Below are positions 1-8,640 of a DNA stretch of 64,000 nt, in pieces. How positions within the stretch are numbered: the first letter of the stretch is position 1; every line of letters begins with the position of its first letter. The notes beneath the pieces are model-generated. The model was not told the origin of the DNA and made no database searches. It saw only the letters and a list, made by a program, of their open reading frames with translations. Source of the stretch: Pelagibacteraceae bacterium AG-333-C14 (GTDB lineage Bacteria; Pseudomonadota; Alphaproteobacteria; Pelagibacterales; AG-422-B15); assembly GCA_003282485.1 (NCBI GenBank), contig QBZD01000001.1, positions 143,105 to 207,104 of the forward strand. The letters run 5' to 3'. Position numbers and translations under genes: made by a program.

Positions 1-2147
1 CTGTTGGATGCCTCACAAACGATGTGACCGGAGTTGAGGAAAGACAAAAACAATACAACTGTGACATTACGTATGGAACAAATAACGAATTTGGTTTTGA
101 TTATTTAAGGGATAACCTAAGAGTGCTTAAAAAAAATATGGTACAGAGATCTCATAATTTCTGCATTGTTGACGAGGTTGATAGCATTCTTATAGATGAA
201 TCACGAACACCCTTAGTAATTTCGGGAGCTGTTGAAGATAAAACAACACTCTATAATTCTGTAAACAAGATTATTCCTTTCCTAGACTCAGAAGATTACG
301 AAATTGATGAAAAGACAAAAACAGGGACACTTACAGATAAAGGAAATGATAAGGCAGAAAAAATTTTAAAGGAAAAAAATATTATAACTGAGGGTACGCT
401 TTATGACGTATCAAATGTTTCAGTGGTTCACCATATTAATCAAGCATTGAGGGCAAATAAATTATTTGAAAAAGATAGAGATTATATTGTTAAATCTGGA
501 AGTGTCATCATTGTTGATGAGTTCACGGGTAGAACAATGGAAGGAAGAAGGTATGGCGATGGTTTGCATCAAGCAATAGAAGCAAAAGAAAATGTTAAGG
601 TACAAAATGAGAGCCAGACCCTAGCCTCTATAACATATCAAAACTATTTTAGACTTTATAAAAAAATATCAGGGATGACTGGAACTGCTCTTACTGAAGC
701 AGAAGAATTTGCAGATATATATAATTTGCCAGTTTTTGCGGTCCCTACAAATACACCTATTGTAAGAAAAGATAATGAAGATGAAATCTACCGTACCTCG
801 GAAGAAAAATATGATGCAATCATAAAACAAGTTGTTGAATGTAGTCAGAAAAATCAGCCTGTTCTGATTGGAACAACTAGTATTGATAAGTCAGAAAAAA
901 TATCAAAAAAATTAAAAAATGCCAAAATTAATCACGAAGTTCTTAATGCAAAGCAACATGAGTCAGAGGCAAAAATAATTGCTAATGCTGGAGAGCCAGG
1001 TGCAGTGACCATAGCAACAAATATGGCTGGAAGAGGGACAGATATTCAACTGGGTGGAAACTTTGAATTTAATAAAAAGCAAATGAAAGATCATGAAGGT
1101 TCTGATGAATTAAAAAATAAAATTTCCTTGCAAAATAAAAGTGTGATTAACGCTGGTGGTTTATATGTGATTGGAAGTGAAAGGCACGAAAGTAGAAGAA
1201 TAGACAATCAACTTAGAGGCAGATCTGGAAGACAAGGAGATCCAGGTGAAACTAAATTTTTTATTAGTTTAGAAGATGACTTGATGAGAATTTTTGGTTC
1301 TGAACGAATTGACAGTGTTCTAAAAAGTCTGGGTCTTAAAGAAGGTGAGTCAATCCAACATGCGTGGATATCAAAAGCTCTTGAAAGAGCGCAAAAAAAA
1401 GTTGAGGGTCGTAATTTTGATATTAGGAAAACATTATTGAAATTTGATGACGTTTTAAATGATCAAAGAAAAACAATATTTGATCAAAGGCTGGAATTGA
1501 TGAATGCTGATGATATATCTGAAATTGCAAAAGACATGCAATACGATGTCGCTGATGATATTATAAATCAATACGCTCCTGAAAAAGCATACATAGATCA
1601 ATGGAATATCGATGAATTAAGTAAGGAAATTAATCAGTATTTCTCTCAAGATTTTAATCTAAAGAAAATAATAGAAGAGGAAGAGATCGATCATCAAGGA
1701 TTAAAAGATAAGATTTATAAAATTATAGATGATATTTCAATCGCCAGAGCTCAAAATCATTCAAAGGAAAAAATTAATGCTGCGGAGAAGATGGTTCTTC
1801 TTAAAATCCTAGATGATAAATGGAAGGATCATATAAATAATTTAGAGCAATTACGATCAACAATAGGTCTTAGAGGATATGGGCAAAGAGACCCCCTTAA
1901 TGAATATAAGAATGAAGCTTTTAGTTTATTTGAAGGATTAATCAATAGTCTGAAAACAGATGTAACAAAGATTTTCTCTCGGATGCGAATACGTGAGAAT
2001 ACTAATCTCAATATTGACAATGATAATGACGAAGTTGAACAATCATCAAGTGAACCTATCAAAAAAGACAAAAAAATATCAAGGAACTCTCCTTGTCCAT
2101 GTGGATCTGGAAAAAAATATAAACACTGTCACGGAAATATTAGCTAA
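1..2147 (+). CDS. secA: Preprotein translocase ATPase SecA (5' end outside window)
   Basis: SecA is the motor ATPase that pushes unfolded preproteins through SecYEG at the inner membrane. The frame is already open at base 3, so the start lies upstream of the window; about 715 codons remain of a protein that is usually 850-900 residues. Visible are the Walker-B/DEAD box DEVDSILIDE (encoded from about 171), the helicase motif ATNMAGRGTD, the arginine-finger region QLRGRSGRQGDPG, and a C-terminal zinc-binding CPCGSGKKYKHCHG that in the family binds SecB and lipid. The GTG at 24 is an internal valine codon, not a start. The stop overlaps the stop of convergent accA by 8 nt. Confidence 0.97.
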   Translation, partial: VGCLTNDVTGVEERQKQYNCDITYGTNNEFGFDYLRDNLRVLKKNMVQRSHNFCIVDEVDSILIDESRTPLVISGAVEDKTTLYNSVNKIIPFLDSEDYEIDEKTKTGTLTDKGNDKAEKILKEKNIITEGTLYDVSNVSVVHHINQALRANKLFEKDRDYIVKSGSVIIVDEFTGRTMEGRRYGDGLHQAIEAKENVKVQNESQTLASITYQNYFRLYKKISGMTGTALTEAEEFADIYNLPVFAVPTNTPIVRKDNEDEIYRTSEEKYDAIIKQVVECSQKNQPVLIGTTSIDKSEKISKKLKNAKINHEVLNAKQHESEAKIIANAGEPGAVTIATNMAGRGTDIQLGGNFEFNKKQMKDHEGSDELKNKISLQNKSVINAGGLYVIGSERHESRRIDNQLRGRSGRQGDPGETKFFISLEDDLMRIFGSERIDSVLKSLGLKEGESIQHAWISKALERAQKKVEGRNFDIRKTLLKFDDVLNDQRKTIFDQRLELMNADDISEIAKDMQYDVADDIINQYAPEKAYIDQWNIDELSKEINQYFSQDFNLKKIIEEEEIDHQGLKDKIYKIIDDISIARAQNHSKEKINAAEKMVLLKILDDKWKDHINNLEQLRSTIGLRGYGQRDPLNEYKNEAFSLFEGLINSLKTDVTKIFSRMRIRENTNLNIDNDNDEVEQSSSEPIKKDKKISRNSPCPCGSGKKYKHCHGNIS

Positions 2148-3252
2148 ATAAGTAGTAAGCTAATCCTACTGAAAAAATAGTAATTGCAAAAGCAGCAATT
2201 GCTCTGAAAAAAGTAATATTTTTGAATTTTTTCCTATCACTCGCCTTTCCATACTTTTCATCAAGCACAGAATTTGCTGTAGTAAGTGTATCGCTAAATA
2301 GCCCTGATCGCCCAATCTGCAAATATCTTTCTTGTCTTGCGTGTTTTAGATCATTTCCATGCTGGTTTGATAAAATATTAAGATACTCTTCTATTTGATC
2401 GCCAACATTGTTCATTGCGATGAGCCGATTCCTATGGGCTCCACCTGAAGGTTCCTGAATTATTTTGTCAATCACATCTATTTTCAACATATCATTAGCG
2501 GTAAGTTTAAGTGCTGATGCAGCCTCAACAGTTTTTGAGTTATCCTTCCATAAAATTGAGGAACAGCCTTCAGGTGAGATTACAGAATATATTGAATTTT
2601 CAAGCATCAAAACGGTATTGCCCGTTCCTATTGCAACCGCTCCTCCAGAACCTCCTTCTCCTATAATTACCGCTACAATAGGCACTCCTAGTGATAAGCA
2701 GCATTCTGTAGTTTTCGCAATTGCTTCAGACTGTCCGCGTTGTTCTGCTCCCACTCCTGGATAAGCGCCAGGTGTATCCACAAATGAAATAACAGGAATA
2801 CCAAACTCTTCAGCAAGTTTCATTAAACGTTGGGCTTTTCTATAACCTTCAGGTCTTGGCATGCCAAAATTATGCTCTATACGAGAAGTCGTATCATGAC
2901 CCTTTTCATGACCAATAACCAAAACCGATTTTCCCCTGAATTTTCCAAATCCACCTATAATCGCCTTGTCATCTGAAAATGCTCTATCACCTGATAAAGG
3001 AAAAAAATCTTCAATTAAGTGTTCTATGTACTGCTTTGTTTTTGGCCTATCTGGATGCCTGGCAACAAGTGTTCTTTGCCACGGACTTATATTTGAGAAT
3101 ATTTTTTTATAAGTATCACTAATCTCTAACTCAACTTTAGAGATCTTGTCTAGCATATCCTCAGATGGAGCGCTGTCATTCAGACTTTTTAATTCAACTA
3201 TCTTACTATCGAGTACCTCAATTGGTTTTTCAAACTCAAGATAAGTGGTCAT
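2140..3252 (-). CDS. accA: Acetyl-CoA carboxylase carboxyltransferase alpha subunit, with C-terminal membrane segment
   Basis: AccA with AccD transfers the carboxyl group from biotin to acetyl-CoA to make malonyl-CoA for fatty-acid synthesis. The family core is clear: GKFRGKSVLVIGHEKG, the glycine-rich FVDTPGAYPGVGAEQRGQ and VAVIIGEGGSGGAVAIG oxyanion regions, and SPEGCSSILWKD. The family normally ends near residue 320 with a basic helix, matched here by LKHARQERYLQIGR. This protein runs on to 370 residues and finishes with about 24 hydrophobic residues (roughly 346-369, TFFRAIAAFAITIFSVGLAY...) preceded by a lysine-rich stretch. That looks like a tail anchor and is unusual for a cytosolic enzyme. 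It is the last gene of a minus-strand run after mcl1 (15 nt gap). Confidence 0.95.
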   Translation of the reverse strand: MTTYLEFEKPIEVLDSKIVELKSLNDSAPSEDMLDKISKVELEISDTYKKIFSNISPWQRTLVARHPDRPKTKQYIEHLIEDFFPLSGDRAFSDDKAIIGGFGKFRGKSVLVIGHEKGHDTTSRIEHNFGMPRPEGYRKAQRLMKLAEEFGIPVISFVDTPGAYPGVGAEQRGQSEAIAKTTECCLSLGVPIVAVIIGEGGSGGAVAIGTGNTVLMLENSIYSVISPEGCSSILWKDNSKTVEAASALKLTANDMLKIDVIDKIIQEPSGGAHRNRLIAMNNVGDQIEEYLNILSNQHGNDLKHARQERYLQIGRSGLFSDTLTTANSVLDEKYGKASDRKKFKNITFFRAIAAFAITIFSVGLAYYLFS

Positions 3253-3267
3253 TAAATATAAATTATA

Positions 3268-4245
3268 TTAACTTAAAGTTTCAATTAATTTAGTTTGTTC
3301 AATGATTTGCTCAGCCTGTCTAATGGATGCAGCATCTATAAGTCTACCATTGAGAGTGGCTGCCCCTGCCCCAGACTCTTGAGCTTCTCTCATTGCCTTA
3401 ATAATATCTTTGGCTTTTTGGACTTCGCTGTCAGGTAACGTAAAGACTTCATTGGCTAAGTCTACTTGACTAGGGTGAATCGCCCATTTGCCCTCACATC
3501 CGAGTATTGCAGTTCTTCTTGCATGCGATTTAAATCCATCTGGATCTGAAAAATCACCGAAAGGTCCATCAATAATTCTCATGCCGTGAGCCCTGCCAAT
3601 AGTTGTCATTTTAGAAATAGGATAGTGCCACATGTCATTCCAGTGAATATTTCTCTCTCCATTAATTTCGTCTGTTAAAATGGAATAATCTGAATTCGAC
3701 CCACCTATATTAGTAGTCCTCATTCTGACTGATGCAGCATAGTCAGCATAACCAAAATGAAGAGACTCAATTCTTTTGCTGCCAGTTAAAATACTATCTA
3801 AGTTGGTGATGCCCATTGAAATTTCAATAATTAATTCAAAACCAATTTTTTTGCTTCTATTTATTTTGTCTTCTATTTGAGTAACCATCATGTCAATGGC
3901 ATAGACATCAGCCGCAACTCCAACTTTTGGTATCATTATCAAGTCAAGTCGTTCACCACCTTGCTCCATTAAATCAACTACATCACGGTAGCAATAATGA
4001 GTATCGAGGCCATTTATTCTGACAGAAATAGTTTTTTTTCCAAAATCAAGTTCATTTAGAGCTTTAATAACATTTTCTTTTGCTTGCTCTTTGTCTTGTG
4101 GAGCCACCGCGTCCTCTAAATCTAAACAAATAATGTCAGCATTACTCTTGCATGCTTTATCAAATAATTCGGGTTTAGAGCCTGGGACAAATAACTGGGA
4201 ACGATTTAGTCTCGTTGGTTTTGTTGGTACGGATGTGAAACTCAT
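3268..4245 (-). CDS. mcl1: L-malyl-CoA / beta-methylmalyl-CoA lyase
   Basis: This CitE-superfamily, magnesium-dependent lyase splits beta-methylmalyl-CoA into propionyl-CoA and glyoxylate, and reversibly joins glyoxylate with acetyl-CoA as L-malyl-CoA; both are steps of the ethylmalonyl-CoA pathway. From memory the sequence follows Rhodobacter Mcl1 closely: NRSQLFVPGSKPELFDKA, DIICLDLEDAVAPQDK, the arginine of SVRINGLDT, VVDLMEQ, DGPFGDFSDPDGF and GCEGKWAIHPSQVDLANEVF, with a total of 325 residues against about 318 in that enzyme. It sits between xerD and accA rather than beside the other pathway genes. Methylmalyl specificity is inferred from the close resemblance and from ccr, ecm and mcd in the same window. 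Confidence 0.9.
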   Translation of the reverse strand: MSFTSVPTKPTRLNRSQLFVPGSKPELFDKACKSNADIICLDLEDAVAPQDKEQAKENVIKALNELDFGKKTISVRINGLDTHYCYRDVVDLMEQGGERLDLIMIPKVGVAADVYAIDMMVTQIEDKINRSKKIGFELIIEISMGITNLDSILTGSKRIESLHFGYADYAASVRMRTTNIGGSNSDYSILTDEINGERNIHWNDMWHYPISKMTTIGRAHGMRIIDGPFGDFSDPDGFKSHARRTAILGCEGKWAIHPSQVDLANEVFTLPDSEVQKAKDIIKAMREAQESGAGAATLNGRLIDAASIRQAEQIIEQTKLIETLS

Positions 4246-4301
4246 ATTGTTTTTTCTATCACTATAAAATTATCTTTTCAAGGCCTTCTTCAGATACGAA
4301 T

Positions 4302-5222
4302 TTATTTGTTGTAAATTTTTGAGAGTGGGTGGTTATCTTTAACAGTCTTTTTCAATCTATCATTTAAAATATGAGTATAAATTTGAGTTGTAGAAATATC
4401 TGCGTGACCCAGCAATATTTGTAAGGATCTCAGGTCGAGACCGTTTGCAAGCAGGTGTGATGCAAAGGCATGACGTAATTTATGAGGACTAACAAATTTC
4501 TCTTCTATGCCTACTTTTATCGTAAGTTCTTTTAAGAGCTGATTGAATCTCTGTCTGCTTATATGTCCCAATTTAGAATTTTTTGAAGGAAATAACCATT
4601 TTTGATCATTTTTATTTTTTATAAATAATTCTCTTATTTTTAAATAGTTTTCGATTGTGCCTAATGTATTTTTGTCAATCGGAACAAGCCTTTCTTTATT
4701 TCCCTTCCCGTGAATGAGTAAAAAATTTTTTTTCTCATAAAGTGCTGAAATCCGTAAGTTAATTAGTTCTGTTATCCTTATGCCTGTTGAATAAAGTATC
4801 TCAAGCATCACTAAAAATCGAATACCTCCATTAGACTTATCTTCTCGGGCAGCTTTTAAAAGTCGATCAATTTGCATATTTGTTAGGAAAATAGGTAACT
4901 TTGAACTTTTCTTTGGAATATTTATTTTTTTTATTGGATTTGATTCTAGAATTTCCTCTTCGACTAAAAAATTAAAAAAGTGCCCTAACGCTGAGATTTT
5001 TCTAAGCACAGTGGATCGCTCAAAACCCTTAGCATTCAATGAAGCAACATATTTTTCAATATCTAAATTTAAATTTTTTGATGAAATTTTATCTATATTA
5101 AGTTTGGTTATTTTTAAACACTGCTTGATGTCAAGGCTATATGATTGAATAGTATTCTTACTAAGTCCTTTTTCAGACGCAAGAGACTCTAAAAAATTTT
5201 CGATTAGTGATGCATTGGCCAT
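4302..5222 (-). CDS. xerD: Tyrosine recombinase XerD
   Basis: Site-specific recombinase that with XerC resolves chromosome dimers at dif. It has an N-terminal SAM-like core-binding domain (about 1-90) and a C-terminal catalytic domain with the full set of active-site residues: Arg149 (STGIRITEL), Lys173 (HGKGNKER), His247 and Arg250 (HKLRHAFASHLL), His273 (LLGHADIS) and the nucleophile Tyr282 (TTQIYTHI). At 306 residues it has the family length. XerD rather than XerC is inferred from its place between accA and a divergent aroK, an arrangement common in alphaproteobacteria. It starts 5 nt after the upstream gene stops, so the two are probably co-transcribed. Confidence 0.9.
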   Translation of the reverse strand: MANASLIENFLESLASEKGLSKNTIQSYSLDIKQCLKITKLNIDKISSKNLNLDIEKYVASLNAKGFERSTVLRKISALGHFFNFLVEEEILESNPIKKINIPKKSSKLPIFLTNMQIDRLLKAAREDKSNGGIRFLVMLEILYSTGIRITELINLRISALYEKKNFLLIHGKGNKERLVPIDKNTLGTIENYLKIRELFIKNKNDQKWLFPSKNSKLGHISRQRFNQLLKELTIKVGIEEKFVSPHKLRHAFASHLLANGLDLRSLQILLGHADISTTQIYTHILNDRLKKTVKDNHPLSKIYNK

Positions 5223-5227
5223 TTAAT

Positions 5228-6949
5228 CTAAAGTGTATCTTTTGTGAGGTATTCAAATACGTATTGATTTGCATATACAGAGTCTATGTTAATAAGTCCC
5301 TCTATGATCATAAATATTGTAGTTTCATGAAGATTTATGAACTTTTGATCACCGTGAATGAGATTTAAAAGCAAGATCATTTCTCCAACCTGATTATCTA
5401 GTGATTTTAAGTATTCATCAAGCTTCACATTTGTAATTACAGATGAAACCCTGTTTAAATCATTTGGCGTTTTCCAATAATTACTTATTTTCTCATCTGT
5501 CATTAACTCATAATATTTGACAATAATATTTTTCTGTTTTGAGCTAAGTTTTTTATCTTCAAGTAAAATTTCAAGCTCATCTAAAGAGAAAGAGATATCG
5601 GAATTGAGGAATAAATAAAACTTAATCTTCGCCATTAATATTTTGTAATCATCTTTATAATTAATTACATTTAACCATTCCTTACATTTATCTAAATCTT
5701 TGTTAAGTATAAGAATTAAACAAACATCTAGACTTTCTGCTACTAAATTTTGTTTTGGAGTAATTACTTTAACCTTATCATAAATAAGAGTTGAAGCTTT
5801 ATTAAGCAAGCCTTGCTTACTAAATATATCAATAAATTTTGGAATAAGCTTTACAATTTTTTCTTGAGATGCAGTTTTTCTAATTTCTTGATAAATTGAA
5901 ATCCTATTCTCTAATGTTATATTTTTTTCATTATCATTATCAAACTTATAATCTTTATAAAAATCTGCTAAGTAGGACAGGTCAAGTAGCCCCAGTTCTA
6001 GCAATGTTTCAGTGATGTTTATTTTTTTTAAGTTACTATCTTGACTAGATAAAACATAAAATAATTTATATTCAATATCTGCATCTTCTTTAATCAAGTT
6101 ATCGTAATTTATCTTTTCATTCTTTAGCAGATTTAATTTAATGAGACTTATGTCTCCAATTTCATTAGTATTAATAAGTTCATCATTTAATAAAGAAATC
6201 AAAAGTTCAATATATTCTTTTTCGTGCTTAGTCTCTTCACGCATAAGAGAAATATTTAAATCCAAAGCCAACAAGTTTGAGTTCATTGCATTACAAAATG
6301 ATGTGTAATATAAATCATTAAAGTAATCAGAAAAATAAGTTACATCTCTATTGCAAATTCTCTTATAATTTCCACTAATAAGAAAATATTTTTCAATATT
6401 CCCTAATATCTGTTCATTGATTTCATCTTCATTCATTAGAGTGGATAATAAATAAATTTCTTCAAAATACCCTTTGGAGGCCAGAAAATTAATTTTTAAA
6501 TCTAAATAACTTTGGGTACTTTCTAAATTATATTTTGGAGGAGTAGCTATAGTAAGGAGTGAATTAACCAACAACTCTCTTAGTGTTGAACTATAGGATA
6601 CTTCAGGTAAGGAATTAATCAAATACTCTATATCAGAGTAACTTGATCCGTTCCATAAAGTTGTATCAAACCCACCATTTGAGATATCGATCAATCCAAG
6701 TGAGTCTTTTCTAGAATAAGAAAAATCAGACTCTTTTACTGCAGACTTTGACTCTGTATTTTCATCAATTTTCACATCCTCTTCTGTGTCATTTTCATTA
6801 ATTGGCACCAAACTATCTTCAGCCCAAATATCAAATGGTTCTTTCGTGTCTGTTTGTTCGGCATTTGCTGAGAAAATTATAAAAATTATACTTACGAGAT
6901 AAATAGTTATAATATATAGTAGATATACAAAAATGCTTCTTTTCGTCAT
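5228..6949 (-). CDS. Large secreted/periplasmic protein of unknown function
   Basis: I do not recognise this 573-residue protein. It opens with a basic tip and one long hydrophobic segment (about residues 7-29) ending in ANA, which reads as a signal peptide or N-terminal anchor. A short acidic, serine-rich linker (about 35-80) follows, and the rest is an asparagine/lysine/leucine/glutamate-rich body without cysteine clusters or obvious catalytic motifs. The spacing of short amphipathic helices suggests a helical-repeat (TPR/Sel1-like) solenoid, but no consensus is clear. It is the first gene of the minus-strand run leading to xerD, mcl1 and accA, divergent from aroK over only 52 bp. Codon and base usage match the neighbours, so there is no sign of transfer. 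Confidence 0.75.
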   Translation of the reverse strand: MTKRSIFVYLLYIITIYLVSIIFIIFSANAEQTDTKEPFDIWAEDSLVPINENDTEEDVKIDENTESKSAVKESDFSYSRKDSLGLIDISNGGFDTTLWNGSSYSDIEYLINSLPEVSYSSTLRELLVNSLLTIATPPKYNLESTQSYLDLKINFLASKGYFEEIYLLSTLMNEDEINEQILGNIEKYFLISGNYKRICNRDVTYFSDYFNDLYYTSFCNAMNSNLLALDLNISLMREETKHEKEYIELLISLLNDELINTNEIGDISLIKLNLLKNEKINYDNLIKEDADIEYKLFYVLSSQDSNLKKINITETLLELGLLDLSYLADFYKDYKFDNDNEKNITLENRISIYQEIRKTASQEKIVKLIPKFIDIFSKQGLLNKASTLIYDKVKVITPKQNLVAESLDVCLILILNKDLDKCKEWLNVINYKDDYKILMAKIKFYLFLNSDISFSLDELEILLEDKKLSSKQKNIIVKYYELMTDEKISNYWKTPNDLNRVSSVITNVKLDEYLKSLDNQVGEMILLLNLIHGDQKFINLHETTIFMIIEGLINIDSVYANQYVFEYLTKDTL

Positions 6950-7001
6950 AACAATTTCTTTTAACAGATTAATCTGAAACTGTGAAATTTATTCACATCT
7001 A

Positions 7002-7541
7002 ATGATGTCAAAATTAAGACTTTCTAATAGTAATAACAGTATTGTTCTTGTGGGTCACATGGGATCAGGAAAATCAACAATAGGCAAAAACCTCTCAAAG
7101 AAGTTGGGTATTGATTTTTTTGATTCTGATAAAGAAATTGAGTTAAGAGAAAAAATAAAAATTAGTAATATCTTTAGTTTACATGGAGAAAAATATTTCA
7201 GAAACCTTGAGGAAAAAATTAATCTTAAACTTCTTAAATATAAGAATGTAGTTCTTGCTCTTGGTGGTGGAGCATTTCAAAATCCTTCTGTAAGAAAAGT
7301 AGCATTAGAAAAATGTAATTGTATTTGGCTAAAATGTAGCTTAAATCTATTAGAACAAAGGTGTAATTTTAAAAAAAATAGACCTTTACTTGAAAATAAA
7401 AATATTAAATCAGAACTGGTAAAGTTAGATAAAATTCGAAGAAAAAATTATTCTAAAGCCCACTTATCAATAAATGTGGGGGGGAAAACGAAATATCAGG
7501 TTACAAAGGAATTACTAAACCAAATTAAACTTAATGATTAA
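7002..7541 (+). CDS. aroK: Shikimate kinase
   Basis: Phosphorylates shikimate with ATP, the fifth step of chorismate synthesis. The P-loop GHMGSGKST (residues 18-26), the shikimate-binding aspartate of FFDSDKEIE, the EKYFRNLEEK segment and the glycine-rich LALGGGAF are all present; 179 residues is the usual size. Two ATGs lie back to back (7002 and 7005) and either could be used. It overlaps aroB by 8 nt, so the two enzymes are translationally coupled, the classical aroK-aroB pair. Confidence 0.95.
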   Translation: MMSKLRLSNSNNSIVLVGHMGSGKSTIGKNLSKKLGIDFFDSDKEIELREKIKISNIFSLHGEKYFRNLEEKINLKLLKYKNVVLALGGGAFQNPSVRKVALEKCNCIWLKCSLNLLEQRCNFKKNRPLLENKNIKSELVKLDKIRRKNYSKAHLSINVGGKTKYQVTKELLNQIKLND

Positions 7542-8640
7542 AACTCTCAAGGTTACAACTCCTCTTAAGAAATATAATATAATTATTGGCAATAATATTA
7601 TAGCCAGCTCTGGAAAATATTCTAAAAAATATCTAAAGAGTGATAGGGTATTCATTGTTACAAATAAGCTTCTTAAATCCTTGTATTTAAAAAAAATAAA
7701 GAACTCATTTGTTAAGCATGGAATAACTGTCAGCGAAATAATCATTAACGACAGTGAAAGTAAAAAAAATCTTGATTCAGCAAAAATCTTAACTAGCCAT
7801 TTATTAAAAAATAAAGTTGATAGAAATGATACTCTGATTGCTCTTGGGGGAGGTGTAATAGGTGATCTTGTTGGATTTGTAGCAAGTATAACACTAAGAG
7901 GTATTAACTTTATTCAAATTCCTACAACTTTACTTTCACAGGTAGACTCATCAGTTGGCGGGAAAACAGGAGTAAACACGCCACTTGGAAAAAATTTAAT
8001 CGGTTCTTTTTATCAGCCTGCCCTTGTTATTTCTGACGTAGGCATATTGAAGAGCTTAAATAAAAGAGAGGTATTGTCAGGATATGCAGAAGTAATCAAG
8101 TATGGCATCATAATGGACAAAGCGTTTTTTAATTGGCTATTAAAGAATGATAAACATTTTTTGAGTCAAGATGCTAATTACCTAATAGAGATAGTATATA
8201 AATCATGCAAAAATAAAGCAAAAATAGTAAATAAAGATGAGAAGGAAAAAAATATCAGAGCCTTATTAAACCTTGGCCATACTTTTGGACACGCTATTGA
8301 AGCACTTAATAATTATAAAAAAACAGTTGTGCATGGTGAAGCTGTTGCGATAGGAATAATAATGGCATTAGAGCTATCTTTCTTAGAAGGAAAAATATCA
8401 AAAGACATTATAAATAAAATAGAAGCACATTTTGATAAAATAGGTATTAAAAGAAAAATACCAAAACAATTAAAACGGCATTTAAACACTTCACAGTTTA
8501 TAGAGGCAATGTCTTCTGATAAAAAAGTAAAAAACAAAAAAATAAATTTAATACTATGTAAAAGTATTGGTGAAGCTTACATCACTGATACTTTCAAACA
8601 TAAGAACATGAAAAAGGTAATAAAAGATTTTTTAAACTAA
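7534..8640 (+). CDS. aroB: 3-dehydroquinate synthase
   Basis: Converts DAHP to 3-dehydroquinate, the second step of the shikimate pathway, using NAD and a divalent metal. The NAD-binding ALGGGVIGDLVGFVAS, the phosphate-binding PTTLLSQVDSSVGGKTG and the three metal ligands are visible: Glu in SGYAEVIKYG, His in LNLGHTFGHAIE and His in VVHGEAVAIG. Length (368) is normal. It begins inside the last codons of aroK and ends directly at the start of the next gene. Confidence 0.96.
   Translation: MIKTLKVTTPLKKYNIIIGNNIIASSGKYSKKYLKSDRVFIVTNKLLKSLYLKKIKNSFVKHGITVSEIIINDSESKKNLDSAKILTSHLLKNKVDRNDTLIALGGGVIGDLVGFVASITLRGINFIQIPTTLLSQVDSSVGGKTGVNTPLGKNLIGSFYQPALVISDVGILKSLNKREVLSGYAEVIKYGIIMDKAFFNWLLKNDKHFLSQDANYLIEIVYKSCKNKAKIVNKDEKEKNIRALLNLGHTFGHAIEALNNYKKTVVHGEAVAIGIIMALELSFLEGKISKDIINKIEAHFDKIGIKRKIPKQLKRHLNTSQFIEAMSSDKKVKNKKINLILCKSIGEAYITDTFKHKNMKKVIKDFLN

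Noticed and set aside
24-26. GTG at 24 as the secA start
   Set aside because: The frame is open upstream to base 3 and encodes conserved SecA residues, so the gene is truncated by the window edge.
2465-2764. Plus-strand frame antisense to accA, and similar long antisense frames inside mcl1, mcm, fdxA, phaA, ccr, proA
   Set aside because: They lie wholly within well-supported genes, lack RBS and family features, and follow from AT-rich codon use.
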